From: CAVVZJ01 sp963752755 | GTDB taxonomy: Bacteria > Planctomycetota > Planctomycetia > Isosphaerales > Isosphaeraceae | Direction of reading: 5' to 3' | DNA: 64,000 bases | Assembly: GCA_963752755.1 (NCBI GenBank) | Contig: CAVVZJ010000010.1 | Span: 1 to 64,000, forward strand | In this document: positions 16,162 to 25,739 of the stretch, one piece after another | Layout: each line of letters starts with the position of its first letter | Numbering within the stretch: position 1 is the first letter of the stretch | Position numbers and translations under genes: made by a program | The notes under the pieces: generated by a model | The model's input: only the letters and a program-made list of their open reading frames with translations | What the model was told of the DNA's origin: nothing | Databases searched by the model: none

Positions 16162-17932
16162 ATGCCTCCCGAGACTGCGAACGTCCCGATCGTTGCCGCC
16201 GATCCGTGGGAGCTGCTCTACCTGGCCCCGGAAGTCCTCCTGAGCGTCTGGGGACTCCTGGTCCTGGTCGTCGATATCAGCGCCTTCCGCCGTGCTTCGA
16301 GCGAACGACGTCGCCAGTGGCTCGGTTACCTCTCCCTGGCTGGCACGCTCGTGACGCTCCTCGTCTGCGTCGTCTCGATCACCGGCGTCCTCGGGATCGA
16401 TCCCGTCCAGGCCGACTATACCCTCTTCTTCGGCACCCTCTCCGGCGACTAGCTCGACCGTCTGGATGAACCTGGCGATCACCGCCTTGCTCGCCCTGGC
16501 CGTGCTCCTCTCGATGACCTGGGACTTCACCGAGCACTGGGGCGAGTATTACGCCCTCCTGTTCTGGGCGACGGTTGGCATGATGCTGCTGGTCGCCGCC
16601 GAGGAGCTGCTGACGCTCTTCCTCACGCTGGAGATGATGACCATCTGCCTCTACCTGATGACCTCGCTGGAGAAAGCCCGGCGCCGTTCGGCCGAAGGTG
16701 GTCTGAAATACTTCGTTTACGGCTCCGTCTCCTCGGCCCTTTTTCTGTTCGGCCTGAGCCTCGTCTATGGACTGACCGGCACCACCCGCCTGCCAGCGAT
16801 CCGCATGGTCCTGGCCGCCAACCCGGACTGGCTCGGTCTGGAAGGCAACGTCGCCGGCGCCACGGCCGTGCTCCTGATCCTCGTCGGATTCGGCTTCAAG
16901 GTGGCGGCCGTGCCCTTCCACCAGTGGGCGCCCGACGTCTATGAAGGCGCCCCGGCACCCGTCGCTGGCTGGATCGCCTCGGGCTCGAAGGTGGCGAGCT
17001 TCGTGGCCTTGATGAAGGTCCTCGTGTTCGGCCTCGGCCCCTGGGCTGCCCAGCCCGAGCGGATCACCAACCCTGGCTGGGTCGGTCTGCTCGCCCTGAT
17101 CGCCGCCGTCTCGATGACCTACGGCAACTTCGCTGCTCTCGCCCAGCGCAACTTCAAGCGACTGCTCGCCTACTCCTCGATCGCCCACGCGGGCTACATT
17201 CTCGTCGGGGTCCTGGCTGTCGCCGTCTCACGTGGCCGCACCGAAGCCGCTGGCGGCGTGCTCTACTACCTCGTCACCTACGCCTTCGCTACCCTGGGCG
17301 CCTTCGCCGTCGCTGCCTGGCTCGCCAAGGATCTCGGAACCGATGAGATTGACGACCTGAACGGACTCGGCTTCCGATCGCCAGCCCTGGCCGTTTGCAT
17401 CGTGATCCTGATGCTCTCGCTGATCGGCATGCCCCCTCTGGCCGGCTTCTGGGGCAAGCTTGTGATCTTCATGGAGGCGATGAACACGGGTGAGCAGGGA
17501 CGAATCTCCTTGACCTGGCTTGTTGCCCTCGGCCTGTTCAACAGCGTCGTTTCGGCCTTCTATTATGTCCGCGTGCTCAAGGCGATGTTCCTCCGCCAGC
17601 CAACGAACCGGCTCGCCGCCTCGCCCCCTTCGGGCGTCCTCTGGTCGATCCTCCTGGCCACGGCCGTCACCGTCGGCTTCGGTCTCTATCCCCCCGCGCT
17701 CCTTGACCCGATGAGAGCTTCCGCCACTCCGATGCTCACGGGGGGGACCAAGCACATTTACAACACCGACATGGAGTCGGGTGCCGACGAACGTCGGCAA
17801 GAGAACCTGGAAAACGAGGCCCAGATGAGGCAGCGATCGGCCGAGCTTCGGTCCGCTGGACCCGCCGGCCGACCGCCCGAGCCCAACCTCCGCTCACCGG
17901 GCGCAGCGGCCGCCGCAGGCTCTTCGCGTTAA
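16162..17932 (+). CDS. nuoN: NADH-quinone oxidoreductase subunit N, one frameshift
   Basis: About 589 residues when an extra T at about 16450 is removed: the first frame ends FFGTLSGD and the second resumes SSTVWMNLAITALLAL. Antiporter-like signatures follow: TLEMMTICLYLMTSLEK, GGLKYFVYGSVSSALFLFG, GFGFKVAAVPFHQWAPDVYEGAP, NFKRLLAYSSIAHAGYILVG and MLSLIGMPPLAGFWGKL. Around 14 membrane helices. A hydrophilic tail of about 60 residues after the last helix is unusual. It directly follows nuoK, with no nuoL or nuoM between. Confidence 0.92.
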
Positions 17933-18391
17933 TCATCGGTTCTCGCCTTCTTGCCGCCGATAAATGAGGCTTGTGCCGGGCCGACGTGCCGCCGGGTCGG
18001 AACCGCTCTGGTTCTGACTGGAGCCCCCTTCATCGAGGAATGCCACCGGGTTTTCCTCTCCCGGTCGATCAGATCGCCCGACCCAATCGGCGTCCGCGGG
18101 TCGGTCCAACGTCAAGGAATGTGCGTCTCGGACACGCCGCACCGTCGTGCGGCGTGTGGCCCGCGGGAGGGCCGAGCACTCCTCCACGGAGTCTCTCCGG
18201 AGCCTGCCTCTCTCGCTGTCCTGGACGGGAAGGGGCTTGATTTGCCACATGAGCTCGATTCGAATGTCCCAACGAGTCAAGCAGATCGGGCTGACAGGCA
18301 GGTCCGTCGGCTCTCCTCTGGGATCAGGAGATCGATCGACGTAGGAGCCGCCAGTTTGCAGTCGGAACGGCAACCGTGTGAGGGACGTCTC
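17933..18391. other. Intergenic region after the complex I cluster
   Basis: About 460 bases between nuoN and the PSCyt1 gene. It holds the perfect hairpin at 18132-18157 described separately. A plus-strand reading frame runs through it into the downstream gene, but it has no family features and no ribosome site until 18392. Confidence 0.5.
18132..18157. terminator. Perfect 11-bp hairpin downstream of nuoN
   Basis: ACACGCCGCAC, loop CGTC, GTGCGGCGTGT: 11 paired bases and a 4-base loop. It is 200 bases after nuoN and has no U-tract, so it may be an intrinsic-like terminator, a processing site or an operator for the downstream PSCyt1 gene. Confidence 0.4.
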
Positions 18392-20798
18392 ATGTCCACG
18401 GCCCAGGTCTTCCGGGTGGCGGTGATGTTGACCTGGCTCGGGACCAGGGCGATTGCCGGGGCACCGTCCGATGAACTGGAGGGGGAGACGTTCTTCGAGG
18501 GAAAGATCCGCCCGGTGCTGGCGGGAACCTGCTTCCCTTGCCATGGCGGGGAGAAAGTCAGTGGCGGGCTCCGGGTCGATGCGAGGGAATCGCTGTTGAA
18601 GGGAGGCGACCTCGGCCCGGCGGTCGTGCCGGGTGATCCGGATGGCAGCCTCCTCATCCAGGCGATCCGGCATGAGGACGCATTCCTGAAGATGCCGCCC
18701 GGGAAGGAGCGATTGCCGGACGAGGTCGTGGGCCGCTTCACCGACTGGATCAAAGCAGGAGCGGTCTGGCCCGAGTCGCCGGGGGATGTTGCGGAGGGAT
18801 TCGCGTCGCGCCGGCACTGGGCCTTCGAGCCAGTCCGGGTGTCCGAGCCGCCGCTGGACCCGACCGGATGGTCGGACCACCCCATCGATAGCTTCATCGT
18901 GGCCGGCTGGCTGGAGCGGGGGCTGGAGCCCGTCCGACTGGCGGACCGGAGGACCTTGCTGCGCCGGGTCTCCTTCGACCTGATCGGGCTGCCGCCTTCG
19001 CCCGAGGACATGGCGGACTTTCTCGCCGATGTGTCGCCGGACGCCTTCGAGCGCGTCGTCGAGCGGTTGCTGGCGTCTCCACAATACGGAGAGCGCTGGG
19101 GAAGGCACTGGATGGACATTGTCCGTTACGCCGACACGGCGGGCGACAACGCCGACTATCCCATTCCCGAGTCCCGCCTCTACCGCGACTACATCATCGA
19201 CTCTTTCAACGCTGACAAGCCGTTTGACGTGTTCGTCCGCGAGCAACTGGCCGGCGACATCCTGGCGCGGCAGGGGCCGCCCGAGCGCCACGCCGACAAC
19301 GTGATTGCCACCGGCTTCCTGGCCCTCTCGCGACGTTACGCCACGGCCCCTTACGAACTGTGGCACCTGACTTTGGAGGACACGATCGAGACGACCGGCA
19401 GCGCCTTCCTCGGCCTGACGCTCCGCTGCGCCCGCTGCCACGATCACAAGTTCGACCCAATCCCGACCGAGGACTACTACGCCCTCTACGGCATCTTCGC
19501 CAGCACGACCTTTCCTTATGCGGGCTCGGAAGAATTCCAGTCGATGAACAAGCCGCGGGAGCACTTTGTCCCCCTGCTGCAACCCGATGCGGCGGGGCCG
19601 AGGCTGGCCGATTACCACGCGACGATCGCCGACCTCGAAGCCCGCATCCGGCACCTCGAAGGCGAGCGTTCCGGCAGGGACAGTGAGGAAGCCCGCCGGA
19701 TCGACGAGGATCTGAATCGATTGAGGGGCGAGCTTCGGACGCTTCGCCGACCCGGTCTGCCGCCTGGCGTGCCGGGGGCCTACGCTGTCACCGAGGGGAG
19801 ACCGACCAACGTGCCCGTCCAGCGCGGCGGTGATCCGAACAAGCCGGGTCCGGTCGTACCGCGGGGCGTGCCAGGGTTCCTCCACAATCTCCCTCCACCG
19901 GCGGTCCCCGAAGGTGCCAGCGGCCGTCTCCGAGCTCGCCGAGTGGCTGACTCGGCCTGACCATCCCCTGACGGCCCGCGTCCTGGTCAACCGGATCTGG
20001 CAGCACCACTTCGGCCGAGGGATCGTCGCCACGCCGTCCAATTTCGGCCTCCGCGGCGCACGGCCGACCCATCCCGAGCTGCTCGACTTCCTGGCACGCC
20101 GGTTCGTCGCCAGCGGCTGGTCGATCAAGGCGATGCACCGGTTGATCCTGTCGTCGAAGGTGTACCGGCTCTCCAGCAACCCGGACCCGTCGAACGCCGC
20201 CAAGGACCCCGAAAACGCCGCCCTCTGGCGTCACGACCGCCGTCGGCTCGACGCCGAGGCGCTGCGCGACGCCATGCTTGCCATCAGCGGCGATCTCGAT
20301 CCGAGCCGGCCCGGACCGCACCCTTTCCCCCCGATCGACGGCTGGCACTGGACCCAGCACGACGCCTTCAAGGCGGTGTATCCGTCGAACCATCGCAGCG
20401 TCTACCTGATGACCCAGCGGCTGGTGCGCCACCCATTCCTGAGCCTCTTCGACGGTCCCGACACGAACCATTCGACCGCCTCCCGTACCAGCGCTACCGT
20501 GCCGCTTCAGGCCCTCTACCTGATGAACAACCCGTTCGTCCGCGAGCGGGCGGAGGATCTCGCCGATCGGCTGCGGACCGCCTCGTCTGACCCTCGCGAG
20601 CGGATCGCGCTCGGTTACGAGCTGGCCTGGTCCCGGGCGTCGGAGTCGGAGGAAGTCGAGCGCGCCCTCGCCTATGTGGACAAGTTCGCCGCCGAGTCGA
20701 GACGCGCCGGTGCCCCGGCCGACGTGGCGGCTCGCGAGGCCTGGGTCAGCTTCGCCCGGCTCTTGCTGACTGCAAACGAATTCCTCTACATCGATTGA
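18392..20798 (+). CDS. PSCyt1/DUF1549/DUF1553 secreted cytochrome-like protein, one frameshift
   Basis: About 801 residues once an extra C near 19930 is removed. Order: signal peptide from MSTAQVFRVAVMLTWLG, PSCyt1 domain with the CFPCH haem motif at about residue 48, DUF1549 (FDLIGLPPSPEDMADFLAD, YGERWGRHWMDIVRYADT, CARCHDHKFDPI with a second CxxCH), a coiled-coil-like segment, then DUF1553 in the next frame (LVNRIWQHHFGRGIVATPSN, HELLDFLARRFVASGWSIK-like, SVYLMTQRLVRHPFLSLFD). The family is hugely expanded in planctomycetes and is thought to act on polymers outside the cytoplasmic membrane. The ATG at 18392 follows GAGGGACG. It pairs with the DUF1501 gene 32 bases downstream, as is usual. 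Confidence 0.9.
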
Positions 20799-20830
20799 TT
20801 GGGCAGGATTCCCCGCCGGGAGACTCGGCC

Positions 20831-22225
20831 ATGAGGGATCGCGAGAGTCTGCGGCGGCGCACGTTCCTGGGACGTTCGGCGGGCCTGGCCGCGGGTGGGC
20901 TCGGACTCTATCCGATCCTGGCTCGGGCCGTCGCGCTGGGAGGGGCCGAGGTTCTCGCCCCTCGGCCGACGCACTTCCCGCCGAAGGCCAAACATCTGAT
21001 CGTCCTGTTCCTCACGGGCGGCATGTCGCACGTGGACACGTTCGACCCCAAGCCGCGGCTCCGCGCCGATCACGGTAAGGTCGTGCCGTCGGTGGACCTG
21101 CGGGGCGCGGGCGAGAAGCCGCTGATGGGCTCGCCGTTCGCGTTCCGGACGTGCGGGCAGTCGGGCCTGAGGATGAGCGAGCTGTTCCCAAACCTGGGCG
21201 AAGTCGCCGACGATCTCTGCCTGATCCGCTCGTTGCACACCGACATCGTCGAACATTTCCAGGCGGTGCTGGCCATGCATACCGGCTCGGCCACGGTGCC
21301 GATGCCCAGCCTCGGCTCCTGGCTCAGTTATGGCCTCGGTACGTTCAACCGGAACCTGCCCTCCTATGTCGTCCTCTGCGAGCATCTGCCTTATGCCGGC
21401 TCGCAGGTCTGGGACAGCAACTTCCTGCCGCCGATCCATCAGGGGGTCCGAATCGTCCCCGGTCCCGAACCGATCCCCGACCTGAAGACGACAGCCCGCT
21501 CGGCCACCCTGCACGACCTGGAGCAGACCATGCTCCGCGACCTCAACGAACGACACGCCGAGTCCCGCCCCGGCGACCTCGACCTCCGCGCCCGGATCGC
21601 CGGCGCCGACGTCGCGAACGGCCTGATGCGCGAGGCACCCGAGATCTTCGACATCGCGGAAGAGTCGGATGCGACGCTCGCAGTCTACGGCCTCGAGCGG
21701 GGCGATAGCACGTCTTTCGCCTACCAGTGTCTGATCGCCCGGCGGATGATCGAGCGGGGGGTACGGGTCGTTGAACTGATCGACACCGGCTCGCACGACA
21801 ACTGGGACTCGCACGGCGACATGGAGACCCACCGCCCCAAGGCCCGACGGGTCGATCAGGCGATCGCCGGTTTGATCCGCGACCTCAAGTCTCGCGGACT
21901 TTTCTCGGAGACCTTGCTGGCCGGCTGCACCGAGTTCGGCCGCACTCCCTGGACCGACGGCCCTGGCACCAAGGGCCGCAACCACTACGCCGAGGCGTTC
22001 AGCGGCTTCCTCGCCGGTGCGGGCGTCCGTGGCGGAACCTCGTACGGCGAAACCGACGAGTACGGGATCGCGATCGTCCGCGACCCGGCCCACGTCCACG
22101 ACTACCACGCCACGATCCTGCATCTGATGGGCCTCGACCACGAGCGCCTGACCTACCGCTACGCCGGCCGCGACTTCCGCCTGACCGACGTCACCGGGTC
22201 GGTTCTCCGACCGATCCTCGCGTGA
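20831..22225 (+). CDS. DUF1501 protein with Tat signal
   Basis: 464 residues. The N-terminus (RRRTFLGRSAGLAAGGLGLY) is a twin-arginine signal, so the folded protein is exported. The alkaline-phosphatase-like core has LIVLFLTGGMSHVDTFDPKP, LFPNLGEVADDLCLIRSLHTD, IDTGSHDNWDSHG, TEFGRTPW and the end HHYAEAFSGFLAGAGVRGG-like segment, with the closing HDYHATILHLMGLDHERLTYRY. DUF1501 proteins nearly always follow a DUF1549/1553 gene in planctomycetes and are thought to work with it; their substrate is not known. The in-frame ATG at 20795 would put 12 extra residues ahead of the signal, so 20831 was chosen. Confidence 0.9.
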   Translation: MRDRESLRRRTFLGRSAGLAAGGLGLYPILARAVALGGAEVLAPRPTHFPPKAKHLIVLFLTGGMSHVDTFDPKPRLRADHGKVVPSVDLRGAGEKPLMGSPFAFRTCGQSGLRMSELFPNLGEVADDLCLIRSLHTDIVEHFQAVLAMHTGSATVPMPSLGSWLSYGLGTFNRNLPSYVVLCEHLPYAGSQVWDSNFLPPIHQGVRIVPGPEPIPDLKTTARSATLHDLEQTMLRDLNERHAESRPGDLDLRARIAGADVANGLMREAPEIFDIAEESDATLAVYGLERGDSTSFAYQCLIARRMIERGVRVVELIDTGSHDNWDSHGDMETHRPKARRVDQAIAGLIRDLKSRGLFSETLLAGCTEFGRTPWTDGPGTKGRNHYAEAFSGFLAGAGVRGGTSYGETDEYGIAIVRDPAHVHDYHATILHLMGLDHERLTYRYAGRDFRLTDVTGSVLRPILA

Positions 22226-22232
22226 GCCAGGT

Positions 22233-22255
22233 TCCCGGAACGAGCGGTTCCGGGA
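22233..22255 (+). terminator. Hairpin after the DUF1501 gene
   Basis: TCCCGGAAC, loop GAGCG, GTTCCGGGA: a 9-bp perfect stem starting 8 bases after the stop codon. No U-run follows, as is common in high-GC genomes. Confidence 0.5.
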
Positions 22256-22336
22256 GGAAGGAGCCGCGTGACCGATCGAAGCGAAATCCGGTTCTGATCG
22301 CCCCTCGCCCGGCGCTTCTGGCCCTCGAGCGGAAAT

Positions 22337-22619
22337 CCTTTTTTAACCATTCGCCAGGATTCCGGACGGGGCAGGGACGCTCTGGCAACGCACCTGGGAC
22401 GCCTGTGTTACGGCATGGGGACGCCGAAGGGACGCTTCCGAATGCGAGAGGGCGTTCATTGCAAACTCTTAATCTTTAGAGAATTAGACGGAGATTTTGC
22501 CTATCTTGAAGTTCGTTCGGCACCCGGGACACCCTGCACCGTCGCGACGCCTGCCCAGAACCGAGTCGGTCGGTTGCCAACAAGAGGGCCGGGAACCAGG
22601 GTTAATTATAGCACAAAAA
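22337..22619 (-). repeat. Copy A of the seven-unit 11-bp repeat element
   Basis: Read on the minus strand: GTGCTATAATTAAC at 22614-22601; GCCGAACGAACTTCAA at 22521-22506; seven consecutive 11-bp units at 22435-22359 (GCGTCCCTTCG, GCGTCCCCATG, CCGTAACACAG, GCGTCCCAGGT, GCGTTGCCAGA, GCGTCCCTGCC, CCGTCCGGAAT); then GGTTAAAAAAGG at 22348-22337, ten bases after the array. Order and spacing match copy C almost to the base. The unit length is not a multiple of three, which argues against a coding repeat. Function unknown. Confidence 0.8.
22601..22614 (-). promoter_or_regulatory. Extended -10-like block of copy A
   Basis: On the minus strand TGC directly precedes TATAAT, which is the TGn extended -10 form. 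No good -35 hexamer is visible. The same block heads copy C. If it is a promoter, transcription would start at about 22597 and run through the repeat array. Confidence 0.5.
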
Positions 22620-22859
22620 TGGGGTGTCTGCACGTTGTGCCGACATCGGGACCAGTGGCGAGGTCCGGGTGGGAAGGCCACGTCGGGAGGGAGGAAGCTG
22701 TTACTTTCGGGGGACCAGGAAGGCAGGGGGGTTGCCGAGCGGCTGGTAGGCGGGACCGCAAGCAGGCCGTGATGGGGCCGAGATTTCCCTCTTTCAACTT
22801 CCTCGCGGTCGGACTTCTCCGGCCCCTCGGGGCGCCGATGAGAGTACCGCGCTTCGAAA

Positions 22860-22903
22860 CCGCCCTCGGCTGGCGGGTTCCCGAAGGGGACCGTCGAGGG
22901 CGG
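22860..22903 (-). terminator. Hairpin downstream of the serine hydrolase gene
   Basis: CCGCCCTCG and CGAGGGCGG form a 9-bp stem with a 26-base loop, about 80 bases past the stop codon of the minus-strand gene. Weak candidate. Confidence 0.35.
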
Positions 22904-22982
22904 CGGTTCCCCAATCGGGCCGTTTGCCAGCGTGGTCGAGGAGGCTGAGCGATGGCGTCACTTCCGTCTCGGACAACCCGCG

Positions 22983-24290
22983 TCATTTCGCGTCGGTAAG
23001 GGCTTCGTAGGTGAGTCGCTTGAACTCCTCGCGGAGCTTCAGGTCGCCGCTCGGGTAGGTCTGCGTGAAGAGAACGCCGATCAGGTCGTTCCTGGGATCG
23101 ACCCAGAAGTAGGTGTAGAAGAATCCGCCCCAGGAGTAGGTGCCGACGGCCTCGGGGAGATCGCCGCGATCGGAGACGACGCCGAAGCCGTAGCCGAAGC
23201 GGTCGCCGTGGCCGAAGCCGGGCATCGGCAGGTCGCCGATCTGGTTCGCGGTCATGAGGTCCACCGTCTCGGACTTGAGAATGCGGACGCCGTCCAGCTC
23301 GCCCCGGTTCAGGAGCATCTGGAGGAATCGGGCGTAGTCGCCGAGCGTCGAGACGAGCCCGGCGCCGCCCGAGTAGTAGTGGCCCTCGTCCCAGGTCGGA
23401 TAGGTCGCCGAGTAAACGAGCGGCCCGTCCTGGACTGGATGGCCGACCGTCCGCTCGACCGCGCCGCCGTTGCCCGGGTGATAGACGGCCGCCAGCCGGT
23501 CGCGCTTGGCGGTGGGCAGGACGAAGTGGGTGTCCGTCATCTTCAAGGGCTTGAACAGACGTTCTTGAAAGAATTCATCGAGCGTCTTGCCGGACGCGAC
23601 CTCGACGACGCGGCCCAGCACGTCGGTCGAGAGGCTATACTCCCAGGCCGTGCCGGGGTCGAACAGGAGCGGCTGGGCGGCGAGCCGGCGGGCGTTGTCC
23701 CCGATCGTGCCGGGGGTCTCGCTGAGGCCGTCGGAGATGGCCCAGGTGGTGTAGAGGTCGCCCAGGACGGGCTTGTTGAAGAAGCGGTAGGAGAGGCCCG
23801 AGGTGTGAGTCAGCAGGTGGTGGATCGTGATTTCGCGGCCAGCCGGTCGGGTGGCGGTCGGGTCGTCGCCGCTCGGGTTCACCAGGACGCGGGGGGACTG
23901 GAACTCGGGAACATATTTCGCGAGGGGGTCGTCGAGCGCGATCTTGCCCTCGTCCACCAGGATCATCACGGCGGTTGAGGTGATCGGCTTGCTCATCGAG
24001 GCGATGCGCACGATCGTATCGGCGGTCATCGGCCGATCGGCCTCGATATCGCGACGGCCGGCGAGGTAGAGGCCGACGACCTGGCCCCGTCGGGCGACGA
24101 GTGCGGAGCCCCCGGCGATTCGCCGTGCCGCGACGGTCTCGCGGAGCAGGGCACCGATCCGGTCCAGCTTCGCCGGATCGAGGCCGGCGGCGCGGACCTG
24201 CTCGGGCGGCCGCTCCTGGGCCAGCCCGGCCTGGCCGAGCCCGGCCAGCACCAGGCCGGCCATCAGGAGGAGCGTGCGTCGTCGGGTCAT
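22983..24290 (-). CDS. Exported serine hydrolase, beta-lactamase class C / PBP-like family
   Basis: 435 residues with a signal peptide (RRRTLLLMAGLVLAGLGQ, cleavage after GLAQ). Catalytic motifs: SMSK (Ser-x-x-Lys) in TIVRIASMSKPITSTAV, and YSL (Tyr-x-Asn-like) in GTAWEYSLSTDVLGRVVE; the third box appears as the SWGG segment near the C-terminus. Other family landmarks are ITIHHLLTHTSGL and FGYGFGVV. Such proteins are esterases, peptidases or penicillin-interacting enzymes in the periplasm; nothing here points to antibiotic resistance. It stands alone and is divergent from the PaiB-like gene. Confidence 0.88.
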   Translation of the reverse strand: MTRRRTLLLMAGLVLAGLGQAGLAQERPPEQVRAAGLDPAKLDRIGALLRETVAARRIAGGSALVARRGQVVGLYLAGRRDIEADRPMTADTIVRIASMSKPITSTAVMILVDEGKIALDDPLAKYVPEFQSPRVLVNPSGDDPTATRPAGREITIHHLLTHTSGLSYRFFNKPVLGDLYTTWAISDGLSETPGTIGDNARRLAAQPLLFDPGTAWEYSLSTDVLGRVVEVASGKTLDEFFQERLFKPLKMTDTHFVLPTAKRDRLAAVYHPGNGGAVERTVGHPVQDGPLVYSATYPTWDEGHYYSGGAGLVSTLGDYARFLQMLLNRGELDGVRILKSETVDLMTANQIGDLPMPGFGHGDRFGYGFGVVSDRGDLPEAVGTYSWGGFFYTYFWVDPRNDLIGVLFTQTYPSGDLKLREEFKRLTYEALTDAK

Positions 24291-24490
24291 GATCGTTGGC
24301 TCCGTCAGTCTCGTGGGTCGGGATCGTGTTGTCAGGCGCCGGGGTCCCGGAACGTTGGGCCATTGGCCGACGCCGGGACTCTGGAATTCCGGAACCTTTC
24401 TGTTCAGAATCGTGTCCAGAGCCCTGGCCGGTCAAGCAGGGAGGAGCCGCTTGCGCCGGCCGGCCCACCTTCGAAACGGGAGCTGGAAGC

Positions 24491-25104
24491 GTGTACGTGC
24501 CCGCCACCTTTGCCCAGACCGACACGGCCAGGCTGCACGAGTTCATGAGGGGCCACAGCTTTGCCGTCCTGGTGTCGCGCGGCGAGGATGGGCTCGTGGC
24601 GAGCCACTTGCCCCTGCTTCTCCAGGCCGACGCCGGGCCGAACGGCCACCTGATCGGGCACATGGCGCGGGCCAACCCGCAGTGGCGACAGGTCGAGGGA
24701 GAGGTCATGGCCGTCTTCTCCGGGCCACACACCTATATCTCGCCGTCGTGGTATGAGAGCCGGGGGACGGTCCCGACGTGGAACTATCTCGCCGTCCACG
24801 CCTACGGTACGTTCCACGTTGTCGAGGGTCGGGACGAGCTGCTGGCGATCCTCCGACGGACGGTCCACGCCTACGAGAGTCCGAGGCCGGAACCCTGGTC
24901 CTTCGACGAGTCGGAGCCCCACGTCGAGGGGTTTCTGAAGGCGATCGTCGGTTTCCGCATCGAGGTCCACCGGCTGGAGGGTAAGTGGAAGCTCAACCAG
25001 AACCAGCCGGAGGAGCGGCGTCAAAAGGTGATCCGGCGCTCGAGGCCCGACCCGATGAGGATTCGCAGGCGGTTGCCGAAATCATGCGGAGGACCTTGCC
25101 ATGA
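24491..25104 (+). CDS. paiB: PaiB-like FMN-binding negative transcriptional regulator family, one frameshift
   Basis: About 204 residues from a GTG at 24491 (VYVPATFAQTD matches the MYVP start of the family). Landmarks: SFAVLVSRGEDGLVASHLPL, GHMARANPQWRQVEGEVMAVFSGPHTYISPSWY (in parts), VPTWNYLAVHAYGTF and KWKLNQNQPEERR. At about 25035 one base, probably a G, is missing; the other frame completes the protein with LEARPDEDSQAVAEIMRRT and ends at 25104. The stop overlaps the next start by ATGA. PaiB relatives bind FMN; the regulatory role known in Bacillus may not carry over. Confidence 0.85.
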
Positions 25105-25613
25105 CGACGGTCGGCACGGCTTACATCGAAAGGGCCAGGCGGCATCTGACCGCCTGTCTGGAGCGGATCGAGCATTGCGTGAACCAGCTCGGCGACGAGC
25201 AGCTCTGGTGGCGACCGCACGCGTCGATGAACTCGGTCGGCAACCTCCTCCTGCACCTGTGCGGCAACCTCCAGCAATGGATCGTCTCGGGTCTCGGCGG
25301 CGTGCCCGACACAAGGGACCGGCCCGCCGAGTTCGCCGAGCGCGGACCGATTTCCAGAGACGCGTTGATCAACCGGCTCAAGGCGGTGATCGCCGAGGCG
25401 GACGCCACCCTGGCGGCGCTTGACGAATCCCGACTGCTGGAACCCCGCCGGATTCAGGGCTTCGACGAGACAGTAATGTCGGCTCTCTGGGGCTCGCTGG
25501 AGCACCTCAGCGGCCACACCCAGGAAATCGTCTTCATCACCCGGATGCAACTGGGCGACCGCTACCGCTTCGCCTGGACGCCCACGACACCCGAGCAGGG
25601 TGCATCGGGTTGA
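25101..25613 (+). CDS. DinB/YfiT-like four-helix protein (DUF1572 type)
   Basis: 170 residues. The metal-site His pattern of the DinB fold is present: HLCGNLQQW (first) and HLSGHTQEIVFITRMQLGD (second and third), with LTACLERIEHCVNQLGDEQLWWRP at the N-terminus. Family members are metal-binding four-helix bundles, some acting as thiol-dependent transferases; the substrate here is unknown. It is translationally coupled to the PaiB-like gene by ATGA, so the two form an operon. Confidence 0.82.
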   Translation: MTTVGTAYIERARRHLTACLERIEHCVNQLGDEQLWWRPHASMNSVGNLLLHLCGNLQQWIVSGLGGVPDTRDRPAEFAERGPISRDALINRLKAVIAEADATLAALDESRLLEPRRIQGFDETVMSALWGSLEHLSGHTQEIVFITRMQLGDRYRFAWTPTTPEQGASG

Positions 25614-25739
25614 TCGGGCGCGGGTCAACGCTCATCCGTCGCGTTCCTCGCTCCGAACCGTCCTGCCTCCACGAGCGCGCGTTTCGGTGCTGGCTGCACT
25701 TCCGAATCAAGGTGACGCGCTTCACACACCGGACAACAG

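Larger units (their letters stand above)
22226..22982. other. Intergenic region between convergent genes, carrying the copy A 11-bp-repeat element
   Basis: About 757 bases between DUF1501 (plus) and the serine hydrolase (minus). It contains a small hairpin after DUF1501 (22233-22255), the copy A element (22337-22619, minus orientation) and a hairpin at 22860-22903 on the side of the hydrolase gene. ORFs here show no protein-like composition. Confidence 0.6.

Noticed and set aside
10000..16460. Programmed ribosomal frameshifting in the nuo genes
   Set aside because: No slippery heptamer or downstream pseudoknot is apparent, shifts of both signs occur across unrelated genes, and at least one (rpsP) lies in a simple homopolymer.
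22415..22948. A plus-strand open frame of 177 codons in the DUF1501/hydrolase gap
   Set aside because: It crosses the copy A repeat element and has no protein-like features or ribosome site.
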